Assembly (NCBI RefSeq): GCF_025140835.1
Contig: NZ_CP081153.1
Location: 62,001-126,000 of the forward strand
Direction: 5' to 3'
Source of the DNA: Aliiroseovarius sp. M344
Lineage (GTDB): Bacteria; Pseudomonadota; Alphaproteobacteria; Rhodobacterales; Rhodobacteraceae
Length of the DNA stretch: 64,000 nt
The position numbers were made by a program, and so were the translations under genes. The notes beneath the pieces were generated by a model. The model worked only from the letters and a program-made list of their open reading frames with translations. It searched no databases and had not been told where the DNA came from. How positions within the stretch are numbered: position 1 is the first letter of the stretch; each line of letters begins with the position of its first letter. Shown here in pieces: positions 1 to 9,067 of this stretch.

Positions 1-1
1 A

Positions 2-706
2 ACCTTGGCGAAGTCGCTGTTTGACCGGGTTAGTTTCGACCTGATCTATGCGCGCCAGGATCAGAGCTTTGACGAATGGAAGACAGAGCTACAGGCCGCG
101 CTTGACTACGGCCCGGATCATTTGTCGCTTTATCAACTGACCATCGAACCCGGCACCGCTTTCGGCGCGCGGCTTGACGCCGGAAAACTTCATGGTCTGC
201 CTGATGAAGACCTTGCAACGGACATGTATTTTCTAACCCAGTCGATCTGCGACGCCGCCGGCCTTCCTGCGTACGAAGTTTCGAACCACGCCAAGCCCGG
301 TCAGGAAAGTCAACACAATCGCATCTACTGGCGGTCTGGAGATTGGGTCGGTATTGGTCCCGGCGCGCACGGACGCCTAACGCTCGGCGCGGCTCGGTTC
401 TCAACAGAAACCGCCCTTGCGCCCAACAATTGGCTATCCGCAGCAGCGTCGGGGAACGGCGAGAGCGCTAGGGCCCGCATACCACGCGACGAACAGGTGA
501 CGGAATTCCTGCTGATGGGGCTGCGTACCGTCGAGGGGGTTGACCTCAAGCGCTTGGAAAAACAACTTTGTACAGACGTAAATATATTAAAAATCAATGA
601 CTTACAAAGCCTTGGCCTCATCGAGGTAAAAGACCACATGCTCGTGGCCACTGATAAGGGGCGCCCAGTTTTAAATGGCATTCTCCGCGAACTGATCCCT
701 GGTTAA
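2..706 (+). CDS. hemW: HemW, radical-SAM heme chaperone (3' part; 5' end outside window)
   Basis: This is the C-terminal 234 residues or so of HemW, a relative of coproporphyrinogen dehydrogenase HemN that binds heme and is thought to deliver it to respiratory enzymes. The reading frame is open to the left edge, so the radical-SAM CxxxCxxC motif lies outside the window. Family signatures visible are SFDLIYARQDQ, HLSLYQLTIEPGT and the HNxxYW-type block HNRIYWRSGDWVGIGPGAHG, followed by the small C-terminal HemN-like domain. The gene converges on parB and the two stop codons overlap (703-706). A TTG near position 5 is only an internal codon, not the start. HemW is favoured over HemN because the conserved blocks and implied length fit HemW. 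Confidence 0.93.
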   Translation, partial: TLAKSLFDRVSFDLIYARQDQSFDEWKTELQAALDYGPDHLSLYQLTIEPGTAFGARLDAGKLHGLPDEDLATDMYFLTQSICDAAGLPAYEVSNHAKPGQESQHNRIYWRSGDWVGIGPGAHGRLTLGAARFSTETALAPNNWLSAAASGNGESARARIPRDEQVTEFLLMGLRTVEGVDLKRLEKQLCTDVNILKINDLQSLGLIEVKDHMLVATDKGRPVLNGILRELIPG

Positions 707-1584
707 GTCGACAGCTTCCCGCACAACGTATCCAGATCATCCAGTGAGCTATAGCGAACTGTAACCGTGCCCGATTCTCCACCCGGCGCGTGATCGATCT
801 GAACCTTCATTCCCAGATTCGCCGACAGATCGCCTTCAAGCGCACGAGTGTCGGCGTCTTTCTCGGCTTTTGGCCGGGGCTTTTTGACGCTAGCTGTCTT
901 GGGTGACTTCGCCAACGCTTCGGCAGCACGAACGGAAAGACCCTTTGCGATGATCTGTCGAGCCAGATCAATTGGATTATCGGCCGTCACCAATGTCCGC
1001 GCATGACCAGCACTTAGCTTGCCGTCACGCACAAAACTTTGCACCTCTTCAGGCAGGTTCAGCAGTCGCAAAAGGTTTGCAATGTGGCTGCGGCTTTTTC
1101 CCAGCGCTTCCGACACTTTTTCTTGCGTATGGCCAAACCGGTCCATCAGGTCGCGGTAGCCAGCGGCCTCTTCAATTGCATTCAGATCAGCACGCTGGAT
1201 GTTTTCGATAATAGCAACCTCAAGGGCCTCTGTGTCGCTATATTCTCTAACAATAACAGGTAGTTCATGCAGTTTTGCCATCTGAGACGCACGCCAGCGC
1301 CGTTCCCCCGCAACAATCTCAAATTCGCCATTACCACCCGCCTTTGGACGAACGATCAACGGCTGGATGACCCCTTTTTCACGGATCGACGCAGCCAGGT
1401 CTTCCAATTGCTCTTCTGTAAAACGACGGCGTGGCTGTTCTGGGTTGGGGGTAATCTTTTCGACCGGAACAACAAGATCCGCGCGACGTGGTGTCTGAGC
1501 GGTCGTTGTTTCCTCGGTCGTGACATCAGCCATCAGCGCAGACAGGCCGCGACCCAAACCGCGTTGCTTTTGATTCTTGCTCAT
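703..1584 (-). CDS. parB: ParB chromosome partitioning protein
   Basis: ParB is the CTP-dependent DNA clamp that loads at parS and spreads along the origin region so that ParA can segregate it. The protein has 293 residues, normal for chromosomal ParB. It shows the N-terminal nuclease-like CTP-binding domain with PNPEQPRRRF, GERRWRAS and ENIQRADLNAIEEA blocks (about residues 45-135), then the KorB-type helix-turn-helix (GHTQEKVSEALGKSRSHIANLLRL, given here as its boundaries at residues about 150-175), and a C-terminal dimerisation tail. It starts with ATG one base after the parA stop, so it is translationally linked to parA. Two perfect parS sites lie 1.4 and 3.3 kb upstream in the same operon. 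Confidence 0.97.
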   Translation of the reverse strand: MSKNQKQRGLGRGLSALMADVTTEETTTAQTPRRADLVVPVEKITPNPEQPRRRFTEEQLEDLAASIREKGVIQPLIVRPKAGGNGEFEIVAGERRWRASQMAKLHELPVIVREYSDTEALEVAIIENIQRADLNAIEEAAGYRDLMDRFGHTQEKVSEALGKSRSHIANLLRLLNLPEEVQSFVRDGKLSAGHARTLVTADNPIDLARQIIAKGLSVRAAEALAKSPKTASVKKPRPKAEKDADTRALEGDLSANLGMKVQIDHAPGGESGTVTVRYSSLDDLDTLCGKLST

Positions 1585-1585
1585 A

Positions 1586-2389
1586 TCAGCCTCTTACATT
1601 TCGTTTCGACAGCTCTTTCGCCAAATCGCGATAGGCTTTGCTGCCTTTTGATAGCGGATCATACATCAAGACAGGAAGGGCGAAAGAGGGCGCTTCGCTG
1701 ACGCGCACATTGCGCGGGATCATGGTTTTGAACACCAGATCGCCCAAGTTATCGCGCGCATCCGCCTCGACCTGACGAGACAGGTTGTTGCGTGTGTCAA
1801 ACATTGTCAAAACAACGCCTTCTATCCGCAGGGCGGGATTTGCCGTCTGCCGCACTTCGCGAATGCTTAGCATCAGCTGCGACAACCCCTCCAAAGCAAA
1901 AAACTCGCTTTGAAGTGGGATCAGAACACTATCCGCTGCAACCAGAGCATTTACCGTCAACAGGTTTAGCGATGGCGGGCAGTCAATCAGCACATAGTCG
2001 AGATTGAGATCACTTAACCCCGAAGCCCGCACGGCATCGTGCAGAAGGTGGCTGCGTTTTTCGTTAGAAACCAACTCGATATCAGCGGATGAAAGGTCAG
2101 TGGTGGCTGGAGCAATCAAAAGGTTCTCTACATCTGTCTCCTGCAAGACCTCGATCAACGGCGCCTCTTCCAAGAGCAAGTCATAGGTTGTTAGCTTGCG
2201 ATCAGCGACCTCGACGCCCAACCCGGTCGACGCGTTGCCTTGCGGATCAAGGTCAATCAAAAGAACCTTTTTTCCCGCTTCAGCCAGCGCCGCGCCAAGA
2301 TTGATGGTCGTTGTCGTTTTTCCAACGCCGCCTTTCTGGTTGGTTATGGCAATGATTTTTGGACCATGGTCGTTGAAAATATCAGGCAC
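1586..2389 (-). CDS. parA: ParA chromosome partitioning ATPase
   Basis: ParA is the Walker-type ATPase that moves ParB-parS complexes. The deviant Walker A motif KGGVGKTTT is at residues 19-27, and the Walker B region reads DYVLIDCPPS. Length is 267 residues, normal for chromosomal ParA/Soj. The start is a GTG overlapping the end of rsmG by 8 bases (2382-2389). No good Shine-Dalgarno sequence is visible, so translation is probably coupled to rsmG. The order rsmG-parA-parB is the usual alphaproteobacterial one. Confidence 0.97.
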   Translation of the reverse strand: MPDIFNDHGPKIIAITNQKGGVGKTTTTINLGAALAEAGKKVLLIDLDPQGNASTGLGVEVADRKLTTYDLLLEEAPLIEVLQETDVENLLIAPATTDLSSADIELVSNEKRSHLLHDAVRASGLSDLNLDYVLIDCPPSLNLLTVNALVAADSVLIPLQSEFFALEGLSQLMLSIREVRQTANPALRIEGVVLTMFDTRNNLSRQVEADARDNLGDLVFKTMIPRNVRVSEAPSFALPVLMYDPLSKGSKAYRDLAKELSKRNVRG

Positions 2390-3002
2390 GGCGTAGTTCT
2401 CCGATCTTCAAAACAACAGCATCCGGATTGGTCTTGCTGGGGTATGTATCAAGTTCAAACCGCCAAGTTTCAAGCGCTTCTTCCACTTCCGCGTGGTAAT
2501 TTTTGCCTTTCAGAAACAGCCCCTGACCAGCGGGCGCCAAATGCCGGTCCGCATAGCTCAAAAGCGCCTTCAGGGGAGCAAGCGCGCGTGCCGAAACGAT
2601 TTCTGCACTCAATGGCGGCACTGACTCGATACGCTCGGACAGGATTTCTGCATTGATCCCCGTTTCGCGTACTACCGTTCGAAGAAACGTAGCCTTTCGA
2701 ACGTCGCTTTCTATACAGATGGTCTGCCGAAGCGGGTCATGGTCTTTGGCAAGAATCGCTACGATAAGCCCGGGGAACCCCCCACCCGTTCCCATATCGC
2801 ACCATGTTTTTATGGACTTAGGCGCCAGATCGGCAATCTGGGCCGAATCCAGAAAGTGCCGCGACCAGAGCGCCTCGATCGTTGATGGCGCAACCAGATT
2901 GATCGCTGGATTCCACTTCTTCAAAAGAGCGGCATAGGCCTCAAGCCGTTCCATTGTTTCACGTGAAACATCGCTTTCGTCAAGCAGGCCCCTGCCCGTC
3001 AT
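2382..3002 (-). CDS. rsmG: RsmG, 16S rRNA m7G527 methyltransferase
   Basis: RsmG (GidB) methylates N7 of G527 in 16S rRNA using SAM. The 206-residue protein has the SAM-binding motif [12 protein letters not shown] near residues 88-99 and the family block NPAINLV. Its ATG overlaps the mnmG stop (ATGA, 2999-3002). Residues 11-16 (DVSRET) are encoded by a perfect parS palindrome, so the N-terminus of the protein is constrained by chromosome segregation. Gene order mnmG-rsmG-parA-parB is conserved in many bacteria near the origin. Confidence 0.96.
   Translation of the reverse strand: MTGRGLLDESDVSRETMERLEAYAALLKKWNPAINLVAPSTIEALWSRHFLDSAQIADLAPKSIKTWCDMGTGGGFPGLIVAILAKDHDPLRQTICIESDVRKATFLRTVVRETGINAEILSERIESVPPLSAEIVSARALAPLKALLSYADRHLAPAGQGLFLKGKNYHAEVEEALETWRFELDTYPSKTNPDAVVLKIGELRRA
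2955..2970. promoter_or_regulatory. parS centromere site (perfect palindrome) inside rsmG
   Basis: The 16-mer TGTTTCACGTGAAACA is an exact match to the universal parS consensus. It lies within the first 50 bases of rsmG and encodes part of DVSRET. ParB encoded about 1.4 kb away is the expected ligand. Confidence 0.95.
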
Positions 3003-4876
3003 GCTGATCGCTTTCGAGCAGTTCGGCGCAACTTGGCAAGTATTAATGTCAACGCAGCCGGCGTGATGCCTTCGACCCGGCCAGCTTGGGCAAGAGTTGC
3101 GGGGCGGGCTTGTGTCAGTTTGCTAGCCAGTTCGTTCGACAGACCTTCCAGCTCATCGTATCGGAAGTCGTCGGGAATTGTGTGTGCTTCATCACGCCGC
3201 AATGCCTCTACGTCGCGCGCCTGACGTTCAATGTAGTGCGCATACATGGCATCCCGGGAAATCTGTGTCTGGATTTCGAACGGTATCTCTGCAAGAGATT
3301 GATCCAATTGCACAATCATTGAATAGTCAACGTTTGGAAACGCCAACAGATCGAACGCGGTGCGTTTGGTTCCATCCTTGCGGACTGTCATCCCAAGCTT
3401 TTCCAAATCTTGTGGTGTGAAGGTCCGTTTCGTCAAAGCGTCCTTTGCAGATGCGAGGCCTTCGGTCTTCGTTTCAAAGGCCTTCTTGCGGGTCTGCCCC
3501 ACCAGACCCAGAGCAACGCCAAGCGGCGTCAGCCGTTGGTCTGCATTGTCGGCACGCAAAGACAGGCGGTATTCGGCCCGTGATGTGAACATGCGATAGG
3601 GCTCGGTCACACCACGAGTAATAAGGTCATCGACCATAACGCCCATATACGAATTCGAACGAGAGAAAATGACAGGGTCGCGATCCTGAGCGGCCAATGC
3701 AGCGTTTAAGCCCGCGATCAAGCCCTGTGCCGCGGCCTCTTCATAGCCAGTTGTTCCATTGATCTGGCCCGCAAGATAAAGTCCAGGCACATCACGAAGC
3801 TGAAGGGTTTCGCTCAATGAGCGCGGGTCAACATAATCGTATTCAATCGCGTAGCCCGGCTGCAGGATTTCGGCACGTTCTAGCCCATAGATTGATCGGA
3901 CATAGGCGTTCTGAACACCAACTGGCAGCGACGTGCTGATCCCATTTGGATAAACCGTGTGATCATTCAGCCCTTCAGGCTCCAGAAAGATTTGGTGAGA
4001 CTCTTTGTCTGCGAACCGCACAATCTTGTCTTCGATTGACGGGCAATAGCGCGGGCCGACGCCATCAATGCGGCCACCATACATCGCCGACATCTCTAGA
4101 TTTTGCCTAATAATATCATGCGTTTGCGTATTTGTATGCGTGATCCCGCAGGAAATCTGGCGGGCAGAAGGCTTGGTGTTTAGAAACGAAAACACCACCG
4201 GGTCGTCGTCACCGGGCTGGCTGTCAAGAACGTCCCAGTTGATGGTGCGGCCGTCAAGACGTGGTGGTGTCCCGGTTTTCAACCGCCCCAGTGGAAGCCC
4301 AAAACTGTCGATCCGCTCGGCCAGCTTTACGGACGGGCGATCCCCCATCCGCCCACCAGAGGTCTGCTTGTCCCCGACATGAATCACCCCACGCAGGAAA
4401 GTGCCGGTGGTAAGGATTACCGCCGCAGACCGAAGCTCGCTTCCATCGTGCAGAACAACACCAGCCGCGCGATTTCCGTCCATCAAAAGATCGACCGCCT
4501 CGCCTTCGACGACCTTCAGGTTCTGCGTGCCGGCAATCTCGGACTGCATGGCGGCACGATAGAGCTTTCGGTCAGCCTGCGCGCGCGGTCCTTGTACGGC
4601 TGGGCCTTTTCGACGATTCAACAGGCGAAATTGAATGCCCGCCTGATCCGCAACGCGCCCCATCAACCCGTCCAACGCGTCAATCTCGCGGACCAAGTGA
4701 CCCTTTCCAAGACCGCCGATCGCCGGGTTACAAGACATTACGCCCAAGTCTTCTTTGCGGAGCGTTATCAAGGCGGTGCGCGCGCCAAGGCGCGCAGACG
4801 CATGCGCTGCATCTGCACCTGCGTGGCCCCCACCGACCACGATCACATCAAAGTCACGATGTTTCACGTGAAACAC
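2999..4876 (-). CDS. mnmG: MnmG (GidA), tRNA U34 carboxymethylaminomethyl enzyme, FAD subunit
   Basis: MnmG works with MnmE to put the carboxymethylaminomethyl group on U34 of tRNAs, using FAD, NADH and methylene-THF. The 625-residue length is typical. The FAD-binding Rossmann motif [19 protein letters not shown] is near residues 13-31 and the family block [20 protein letters not shown] follows. The annotated start is GTG at 4876. An in-frame GTG three codons later (4867) sits 8 bases from a GGAG sequence and has better spacing, so the true start may be MKHRDF. Either way a perfect parS site (4860-4875) occupies the initiation region. mnmE is 21 bases upstream and rsmG overlaps the end by 4 bases. 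Confidence 0.97.
   Translation of the reverse strand: MFHVKHRDFDVIVVGGGHAGADAAHASARLGARTALITLRKEDLGVMSCNPAIGGLGKGHLVREIDALDGLMGRVADQAGIQFRLLNRRKGPAVQGPRAQADRKLYRAAMQSEIAGTQNLKVVEGEAVDLLMDGNRAAGVVLHDGSELRSAAVILTTGTFLRGVIHVGDKQTSGGRMGDRPSVKLAERIDSFGLPLGRLKTGTPPRLDGRTINWDVLDSQPGDDDPVVFSFLNTKPSARQISCGITHTNTQTHDIIRQNLEMSAMYGGRIDGVGPRYCPSIEDKIVRFADKESHQIFLEPEGLNDHTVYPNGISTSLPVGVQNAYVRSIYGLERAEILQPGYAIEYDYVDPRSLSETLQLRDVPGLYLAGQINGTTGYEEAAAQGLIAGLNAALAAQDRDPVIFSRSNSYMGVMVDDLITRGVTEPYRMFTSRAEYRLSLRADNADQRLTPLGVALGLVGQTRKKAFETKTEGLASAKDALTKRTFTPQDLEKLGMTVRKDGTKRTAFDLLAFPNVDYSMIVQLDQSLAEIPFEIQTQISRDAMYAHYIERQARDVEALRRDEAHTIPDDFRYDELEGLSNELASKLTQARPATLAQAGRVEGITPAALTLILAKLRRTARKRSA
4860..4875. promoter_or_regulatory. 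parS centromere site (perfect palindrome) at the mnmG start
   Basis: A second exact TGTTTCACGTGAAACA palindrome overlaps the translation initiation region of mnmG, encoding FHVKH. It is 1905 bp from the site in rsmG and about 3.2 to 3.6 kb from the candidate oriC. Confidence 0.95.
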
Positions 4877-4897
4877 TCCATTCCAATTACTGAGCGC

Positions 4898-6187
4898 CTA
4901 TTTTCCAAGGCAAAAGCTCGCGAAGATTTCATCAAGCAGATGCTCTACATCAACACGACCTACCAAACTATCAAGGGCTCGTGTTGCGGTTCGGATCTCT
5001 TCGGCTGCAATCTCTGCCCGTTCGGGACCGTGTTGTACCTCGATTCGAGCATCTTCCAAAGCACAGAGCGCACGCTCCATCGCAATCCGATGTCGCGCGC
5101 GCGTGGCGATTCCCGCCCCTTTGACGCGATCTGCCAAACATTCGCCGATGCGCTCTACCAGCTTGTCCACGCCCTGACCTGTCAGACCTGAGACTGCCAA
5201 ACGGTCGGTCTCATGAAGGTCTGCCTTGCCTTGCACTACGATATCATCGGTCCGGGGATCTATGAGCAAACCATGGCCGTCATCAGACATCAGGAAAATC
5301 CGCAAGTCCGCGGTGTTCGCGCGCGCCAAGGCCCGCTCTACGCCGATGGCTTCAACACTATCCTGCGCTTCTCGAAGCCCCGCGGTGTCCAGTACCGTCA
5401 CTGGCAGCCCCGCAAGCTCCATCTGCACTTCAATTACATCGCGGGTCGTTCCTGCGATCTCGGAAGTAATGGCCGCATCGCGCCCCGCCAGCGCATTCAG
5501 AAGCGTTGATTTTCCCGCATTGGGCGCGCCAACGATAGCGACTTCAAACCCATCACGGATGCGCTCAGCGATCCGCGTTCCGGCGGTTTCTTTCGCAAGC
5601 GTTTTTAGAACACCATCCAGAAGGTCGTTCACTTCCGGTGAAACGTCCACCGGTACATCCTCGTCTGCGAAATCTATGGTGGCTTCCAACAAGGCTGCGG
5701 CACGGATGAGATCACGCCTCCAGCCCTCAGCAACATCACCCAAAGCGCCGGACAGAATGGCAAAAGCTTGCCGCCGCTGCGCCTCTGTCTCAGCATCGAG
5801 AAGGTCGGCCAGGCCTTCGACCTGAGACAAATCTAACCGCTCGTTCTCTAACGCACGTCGGGTGAACTCTCCCGGCTCGGCCAAGCGTAAATCTGGATAA
5901 GTCGACAATTCATCCAGAACAGCCCGGACCACGGCCGTCGATCCATGAAGCTGCATTTCAACGACCGGCTCCCCCGTGAAGCTGGCGCCATCGTCAAAAC
6001 ACAGGACCAATGCTTCATCCAGAATGTGGTCGCCCGCACCCTTTAGGCTGCGAAGGCCTGCTTTGCGAATGGGCGGCAATTTCCCCGCCATTCCGCTTGC
6101 AGCCGAAAACGCGTGTGGCCCGGAAATCCGGACCACCGCGACACCCGCTTTCCCGCGGGCGCTTGCAAGAGAGTAGATCGTATCCAT
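4898..6187 (-). CDS. mnmE: MnmE (TrmE), tRNA modification GTPase
   Basis: MnmE is the GTPase partner of MnmG in tRNA wobble uridine modification. I start at the ATG at 6187 ([20 protein letters not shown]), giving 429 residues; a TTG 24 bases upstream extends the frame but is not supported. Seen: the N-terminal THF-binding domain with EPGEFTRRA, the G domain with [14 protein letters not shown] (about residues 215-228), a DTAGLRE switch II block, and the C-terminal CxGK box (FCLGK-end) that carries the catalytic Cys. It lies between rho and mnmG in a leftward operon. Confidence 0.96.
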   Translation of the reverse strand: MDTIYSLASARGKAGVAVVRISGPHAFSAASGMAGKLPPIRKAGLRSLKGAGDHILDEALVLCFDDGASFTGEPVVEMQLHGSTAVVRAVLDELSTYPDLRLAEPGEFTRRALENERLDLSQVEGLADLLDAETEAQRRQAFAILSGALGDVAEGWRRDLIRAAALLEATIDFADEDVPVDVSPEVNDLLDGVLKTLAKETAGTRIAERIRDGFEVAIVGAPNAGKSTLLNALAGRDAAITSEIAGTTRDVIEVQMELAGLPVTVLDTAGLREAQDSVEAIGVERALARANTADLRIFLMSDDGHGLLIDPRTDDIVVQGKADLHETDRLAVSGLTGQGVDKLVERIGECLADRVKGAGIATRARHRIAMERALCALEDARIEVQHGPERAEIAAEEIRTATRALDSLVGRVDVEHLLDEIFASFCLGK

Positions 6188-6215
6188 ATCTAACCCATTG
6201 TATTTTAACAATAAG

Positions 6216-7487
6216 TTACGTGTTCATCGAATCAAAGAAATCAGAATTCGACTTGGTCTGCTTGAGTTTTGAGATCAGGAACTCTATGGCATCTGTGGTG
6301 CCCATCGGGTTCAGGATCCGGCGCAAGACATAGGTCTTCTGCAGATCTTTTGCGTCCACCAACAGCTCTTCTTTCCGGGTGCCGGATTTCAGAATGTCGA
6401 TGGCCGGGAACACGCGCTTGTCTGCAACTTTACGATCCAGAACAATCTCGCTGTTACCGGTACCTTTGAATTCTTCGAAGATCACCTCGTCCATGCGCGA
6501 TCCGGTGTCGATCAGCGCAGTTGAGATGATGGTGAGCGATCCACCCTCCTCGATGTTCCGTGCGGCCCCAAAGAAGCGCTTGGGGCGCTGCAATGCGTTG
6601 GCATCCACACCACCCGTCAGAACCTTACCAGAGGAGGGCACAGTCGTGTTGAAGGCCCGTCCAAGGCGGGTGATCGAGTCGAGCAGGATCACAACGTCGC
6701 GTTTATGCTCAACTAGACGTTTAGCCTTCTCGATTACCATTTCAGCCACAGCCACGTGACGGGTCGCGGGCTCGTCGAAAGTCGAGGAAACAACCTCGCC
6801 TTTCACTGAGCGCTGCATATCCGTCACCTCTTCCGGACGTTCGTCGATCAGCAGAACGATCAGATAGCATTCCGGGTGATTGGTTTCGATCGAATGGGCG
6901 ATGTTTTGCAACAGCACGGTTTTACCTGTCCGGGGCGGCGCAACGATCAGCGCCCGCTGCCCTTTACCGATCGGCGACACAAGGTCGATGATCCGGGCCG
7001 AGCGGTCCTTTATGGTGGGATCTTCGATCTCCATCTTCAAACGCTCATCGGGGTAAAGCGGTGTCAGGTTGTCGAATGCGACCTTGTGTTTCGCCAGTTC
7101 CGGATCGCCAAAGTTGATTTCCTCAACCGACGTGATCGCAAAATAGTTTTCGTTCTCGCCAGGCGCCTGAATGATCCCTTCGATCGTGTCACCTGTCCGC
7201 AGCGAATACTTGCGGATCATATCGGGTGAGACATAGATATCGTCAGGTCCAGACAGATAGTTCGCTTCCGGGGACCGCAGGAAACCAAACCCGTCTTGTA
7301 CGACTTCAAGCACGCCATCACCGCCGATGATCCATTCATCATCCGCCAGCTCTTTCAGGATCGAGAACATCATCTCGCCCTTGCGCATCGTTGACGCGTT
7401 TTCGATTTCAAGCTCTTCAGCCATATTCACAAGCTCTTTCGGGCTCTTGGCTTTCAGCTCTGCTAGGTTCAGACGGTTATCGGACAT
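6216..7487 (-). CDS. rho: Transcription termination factor Rho
   Basis: Rho is the hexameric RNA helicase that terminates transcription. The start chosen is ATG at 7487 ([20 protein letters not shown]), giving 423 residues, which matches family length; an upstream in-frame TTG is not preceded by a better ribosome site. Visible: the Rho N-terminal SAP-like domain (residues 5-45), the cold-shock-like RNA-binding domain with [13 protein letters not shown], Walker [12 protein letters not shown], Walker [11 protein letters not shown] and the R-loop region. Convergent genes in this window mostly lack intrinsic terminators, which suggests that Rho does much of the work here. It is transcribed away from the candidate oriC. 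Confidence 0.97.
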   Translation of the reverse strand: MSDNRLNLAELKAKSPKELVNMAEELEIENASTMRKGEMMFSILKELADDEWIIGGDGVLEVVQDGFGFLRSPEANYLSGPDDIYVSPDMIRKYSLRTGDTIEGIIQAPGENENYFAITSVEEINFGDPELAKHKVAFDNLTPLYPDERLKMEIEDPTIKDRSARIIDLVSPIGKGQRALIVAPPRTGKTVLLQNIAHSIETNHPECYLIVLLIDERPEEVTDMQRSVKGEVVSSTFDEPATRHVAVAEMVIEKAKRLVEHKRDVVILLDSITRLGRAFNTTVPSSGKVLTGGVDANALQRPKRFFGAARNIEEGGSLTIISTALIDTGSRMDEVIFEEFKGTGNSEIVLDRKVADKRVFPAIDILKSGTRKEELLVDAKDLQKTYVLRRILNPMGTTDAIEFLISKLKQTKSNSDFFDSMNT

Positions 7488-7620
7488 GAGGATGCTCTGG
7501 GATTGCCTTAGGACGGCATGCAAAGACGCAATGCGGTCAAAGTAGAAATGGGAAACATGCGTCGCCGGACGGCCCGCGTTTCACGTCACATAAGGGTGAT
7601 GGGCGTGCGAGTCAACGCTG

Positions 7621-8070
7621 TCAGAATTTCACGACGACTGAAAAGACGATGATCAACATCAGGATTGTCGGAAATTCATTCATGATCCGATATCGTCGAC
7701 CGGTCAGGGTGTTTGCACCTGCAACAAATTCTTTGCGCCGTGCGCCCAGCCACATGTGAAACCACGTCAACAGAATGACCGACAAGCCTTTCGTCCAAGG
7801 CCAAACCATCGACCAATCAACAATTCCTGGCGTAAATACCAACATCACTCCAAATAACCACGTGCTGATCATCGCTGGATTCATGATCGCCTTCAGAAGA
7901 CGACGTTCCATCGTCTGAAACAATTCATCTGTTTCTGTGCCACTTCCGACCACCTCAACGTGATAGACAAACAGACGAGGCAGATAGAAAATACCAGCCA
8001 TCCAAGCAATCACCGACACAATGTGAAGGGATTTCGTCCAAGGATAAATATCGGCTAGTATGTCGCCCAT
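7621..8070 (-). CDS. hemJ: HemJ, protoporphyrinogen IX oxidase (UPF0093)
   Basis: HemJ oxidises protoporphyrinogen IX to protoporphyrin IX in heme synthesis and is the usual form in alphaproteobacteria. It is a small integral membrane protein with about four hydrophobic segments. The conserved first-helix block WTKSLHIVSVIAWMAGIFYL contains the family His, and a second helix block follows at MISTWLFGVMLV. I choose the ATG at 8070 because AGGAG lies 8 bases before it; a GTG at 8079 is too close to that AGGAG. Length is then 149 residues. It is the last leftward gene before the candidate oriC, the position often taken by a heme gene (hemE in Caulobacter). Confidence 0.9.
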   Translation of the reverse strand: MGDILADIYPWTKSLHIVSVIAWMAGIFYLPRLFVYHVEVVGSGTETDELFQTMERRLLKAIMNPAMISTWLFGVMLVFTPGIVDWSMVWPWTKGLSVILLTWFHMWLGARRKEFVAGANTLTGRRYRIMNEFPTILMLIIVFSVVVKF

Positions 8071-8467
8071 TCTCAGCACTCCTGTTCACACGGTTGGGTC
8101 CGGCCCTTCTTAAATTAATAAAGAAGAAGAAAGAAAGATGATGTTTATGTAGGAGCTGTGGGTAATGGGGATTAATGAGTTGTCCCAGATGTTATCAACA
8201 AGTGGATAAAGAATAACCATGGTCTGGGAAGAACATCACAACTATCTGAATTAGAAACGTAAATATCGACTTTGGTTGGGGATAACCAGTGGGACAAACA
8301 GGGGCCGGGCATCGAAGGTTTGCACAAATCAAAAATCACTTTCCACAGTGGAAGAAATCCGAAAACTATCTTAGGAAAGATGAGAGTTTTCCAACGATCC
8401 CATATTTTAGGTGGTGTCCACTTTTTGAGGCACCGGAACAAACAGAGCTTTTCCACAGGGTTATCAT
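8071..8467. other. oriC: Candidate chromosomal replication origin (oriC), non-coding
   Basis: This gap of about 400 bp has no credible gene. It contains an A/T-rich stretch at 8109-8150 and several sequences one base from the DnaA box TTATCCACA: TTACCCACA (8157-8165, minus), TTATCAACA (8192-8200, plus), TTATCCACT (8201-8209, minus), TTATCCCCA (8277-8285, minus) and TTTTCCACA (8449-8457, plus). Flanking genes diverge from it: hemJ-rho-mnmEG-rsmG-parAB to the left and maf-aroE-coaE-dnaQ to the right. The same flanks surround oriC of Caulobacter crescentus. Assignment is by context and motif; function was not tested. Confidence 0.72.
8192..8209. promoter_or_regulatory. Back-to-back DnaA box pair in candidate oriC
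   Basis: TTATCAACA on the plus strand is directly abutted by TTATCCACT on the minus strand, making an 18-bp near-palindrome of two inverted DnaA boxes, each one mismatch from consensus. It is the densest DnaA-box element in the gap. Confidence 0.6.
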
Positions 8468-9067
8468 ATGTCCAAGCCTTTGATCCTCGCCTCAGCATCT
8501 GAAATTCGTGCTCAGCTTTTACAAAGCGCAGCCATAAAGATCGAGGTTCAGCCTGCCCGAATTGACGAAGTGACAATCCGCGCGTCGTTGGAAGCCGAAG
8601 GGGCCAGCCCACGAGATCTGGCTGACGCGCTGGCAGAATTCAAGGCGCGCAAGATCAGCGAAAAAAACCCAGGCCGGCTGGTTCTGGGCTGTGATCAGGT
8701 CGCTGAGTTGGGTGGCGAAGTTTTATCCAAGCCGCGTGATAGTGCCGAGGCTGTCGCCCAGTTGACCGCAATGTCCGGCAAGACCCACCGCCTGCTATCC
8801 GCCGCCGTTCTTTATGAAGACGGCAAACCATTGTGGCGACATGTCGGCGTGGTTCGCATGCGGATGCGCGAACTTTCACCAGGTTACATCGAAGGCTATG
8901 TTATCCGAAACTGGGACAGTATTTGCCATGCTGTCGGCGCCTATAAGTTGGAAGAAGAAGGTGTCCGCTTGTTTGCCAAGGTTGATGGCGATTATTTCAA
9001 CGTTTTGGGTTTGCCCCTGACCGAGCTGCTGTCATACCTGATCCTGCGAGGAGATCTTGAAATATGA
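8468..9067 (+). CDS. maf: Maf-family nucleotide pyrophosphatase
   Basis: Maf proteins hydrolyse nucleoside triphosphates to monophosphates and are thought to remove non-canonical nucleotides. The 199-residue protein has the N-terminal SxSxxR block (ASASEIRAQLL) and the KARK motif (FKARKIS). The catalytic region reads GCDQVAELGGEVLSKP where most family members have a (A/S)DTVV-type sequence, so this belongs to the divergent subgroup. ATG at 8468 is adjacent to the candidate oriC, and the end overlaps aroE by 4 bases (ATGA), starting a chain of overlapping genes maf-aroE-coaE-dnaQ. Confidence 0.92.
   Translation: MSKPLILASASEIRAQLLQSAAIKIEVQPARIDEVTIRASLEAEGASPRDLADALAEFKARKISEKNPGRLVLGCDQVAELGGEVLSKPRDSAEAVAQLTAMSGKTHRLLSAAVLYEDGKPLWRHVGVVRMRMRELSPGYIEGYVIRNWDSICHAVGAYKLEEEGVRLFAKVDGDYFNVLGLPLTELLSYLILRGDLEI

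Noticed and set aside
7577..7592. Third parS-like sequence upstream of rho
   Set aside because: CGTTTCACGTCACATA has four mismatches to the 16-bp parS consensus and loses symmetry on one arm.
8172..8612. 146-codon leftward open frame across the hemJ-maf gap
   Set aside because: It runs antisense into maf, has low-complexity composition unlike its neighbours, no ribosome site, and covers the DnaA-box region. Treated as chance.
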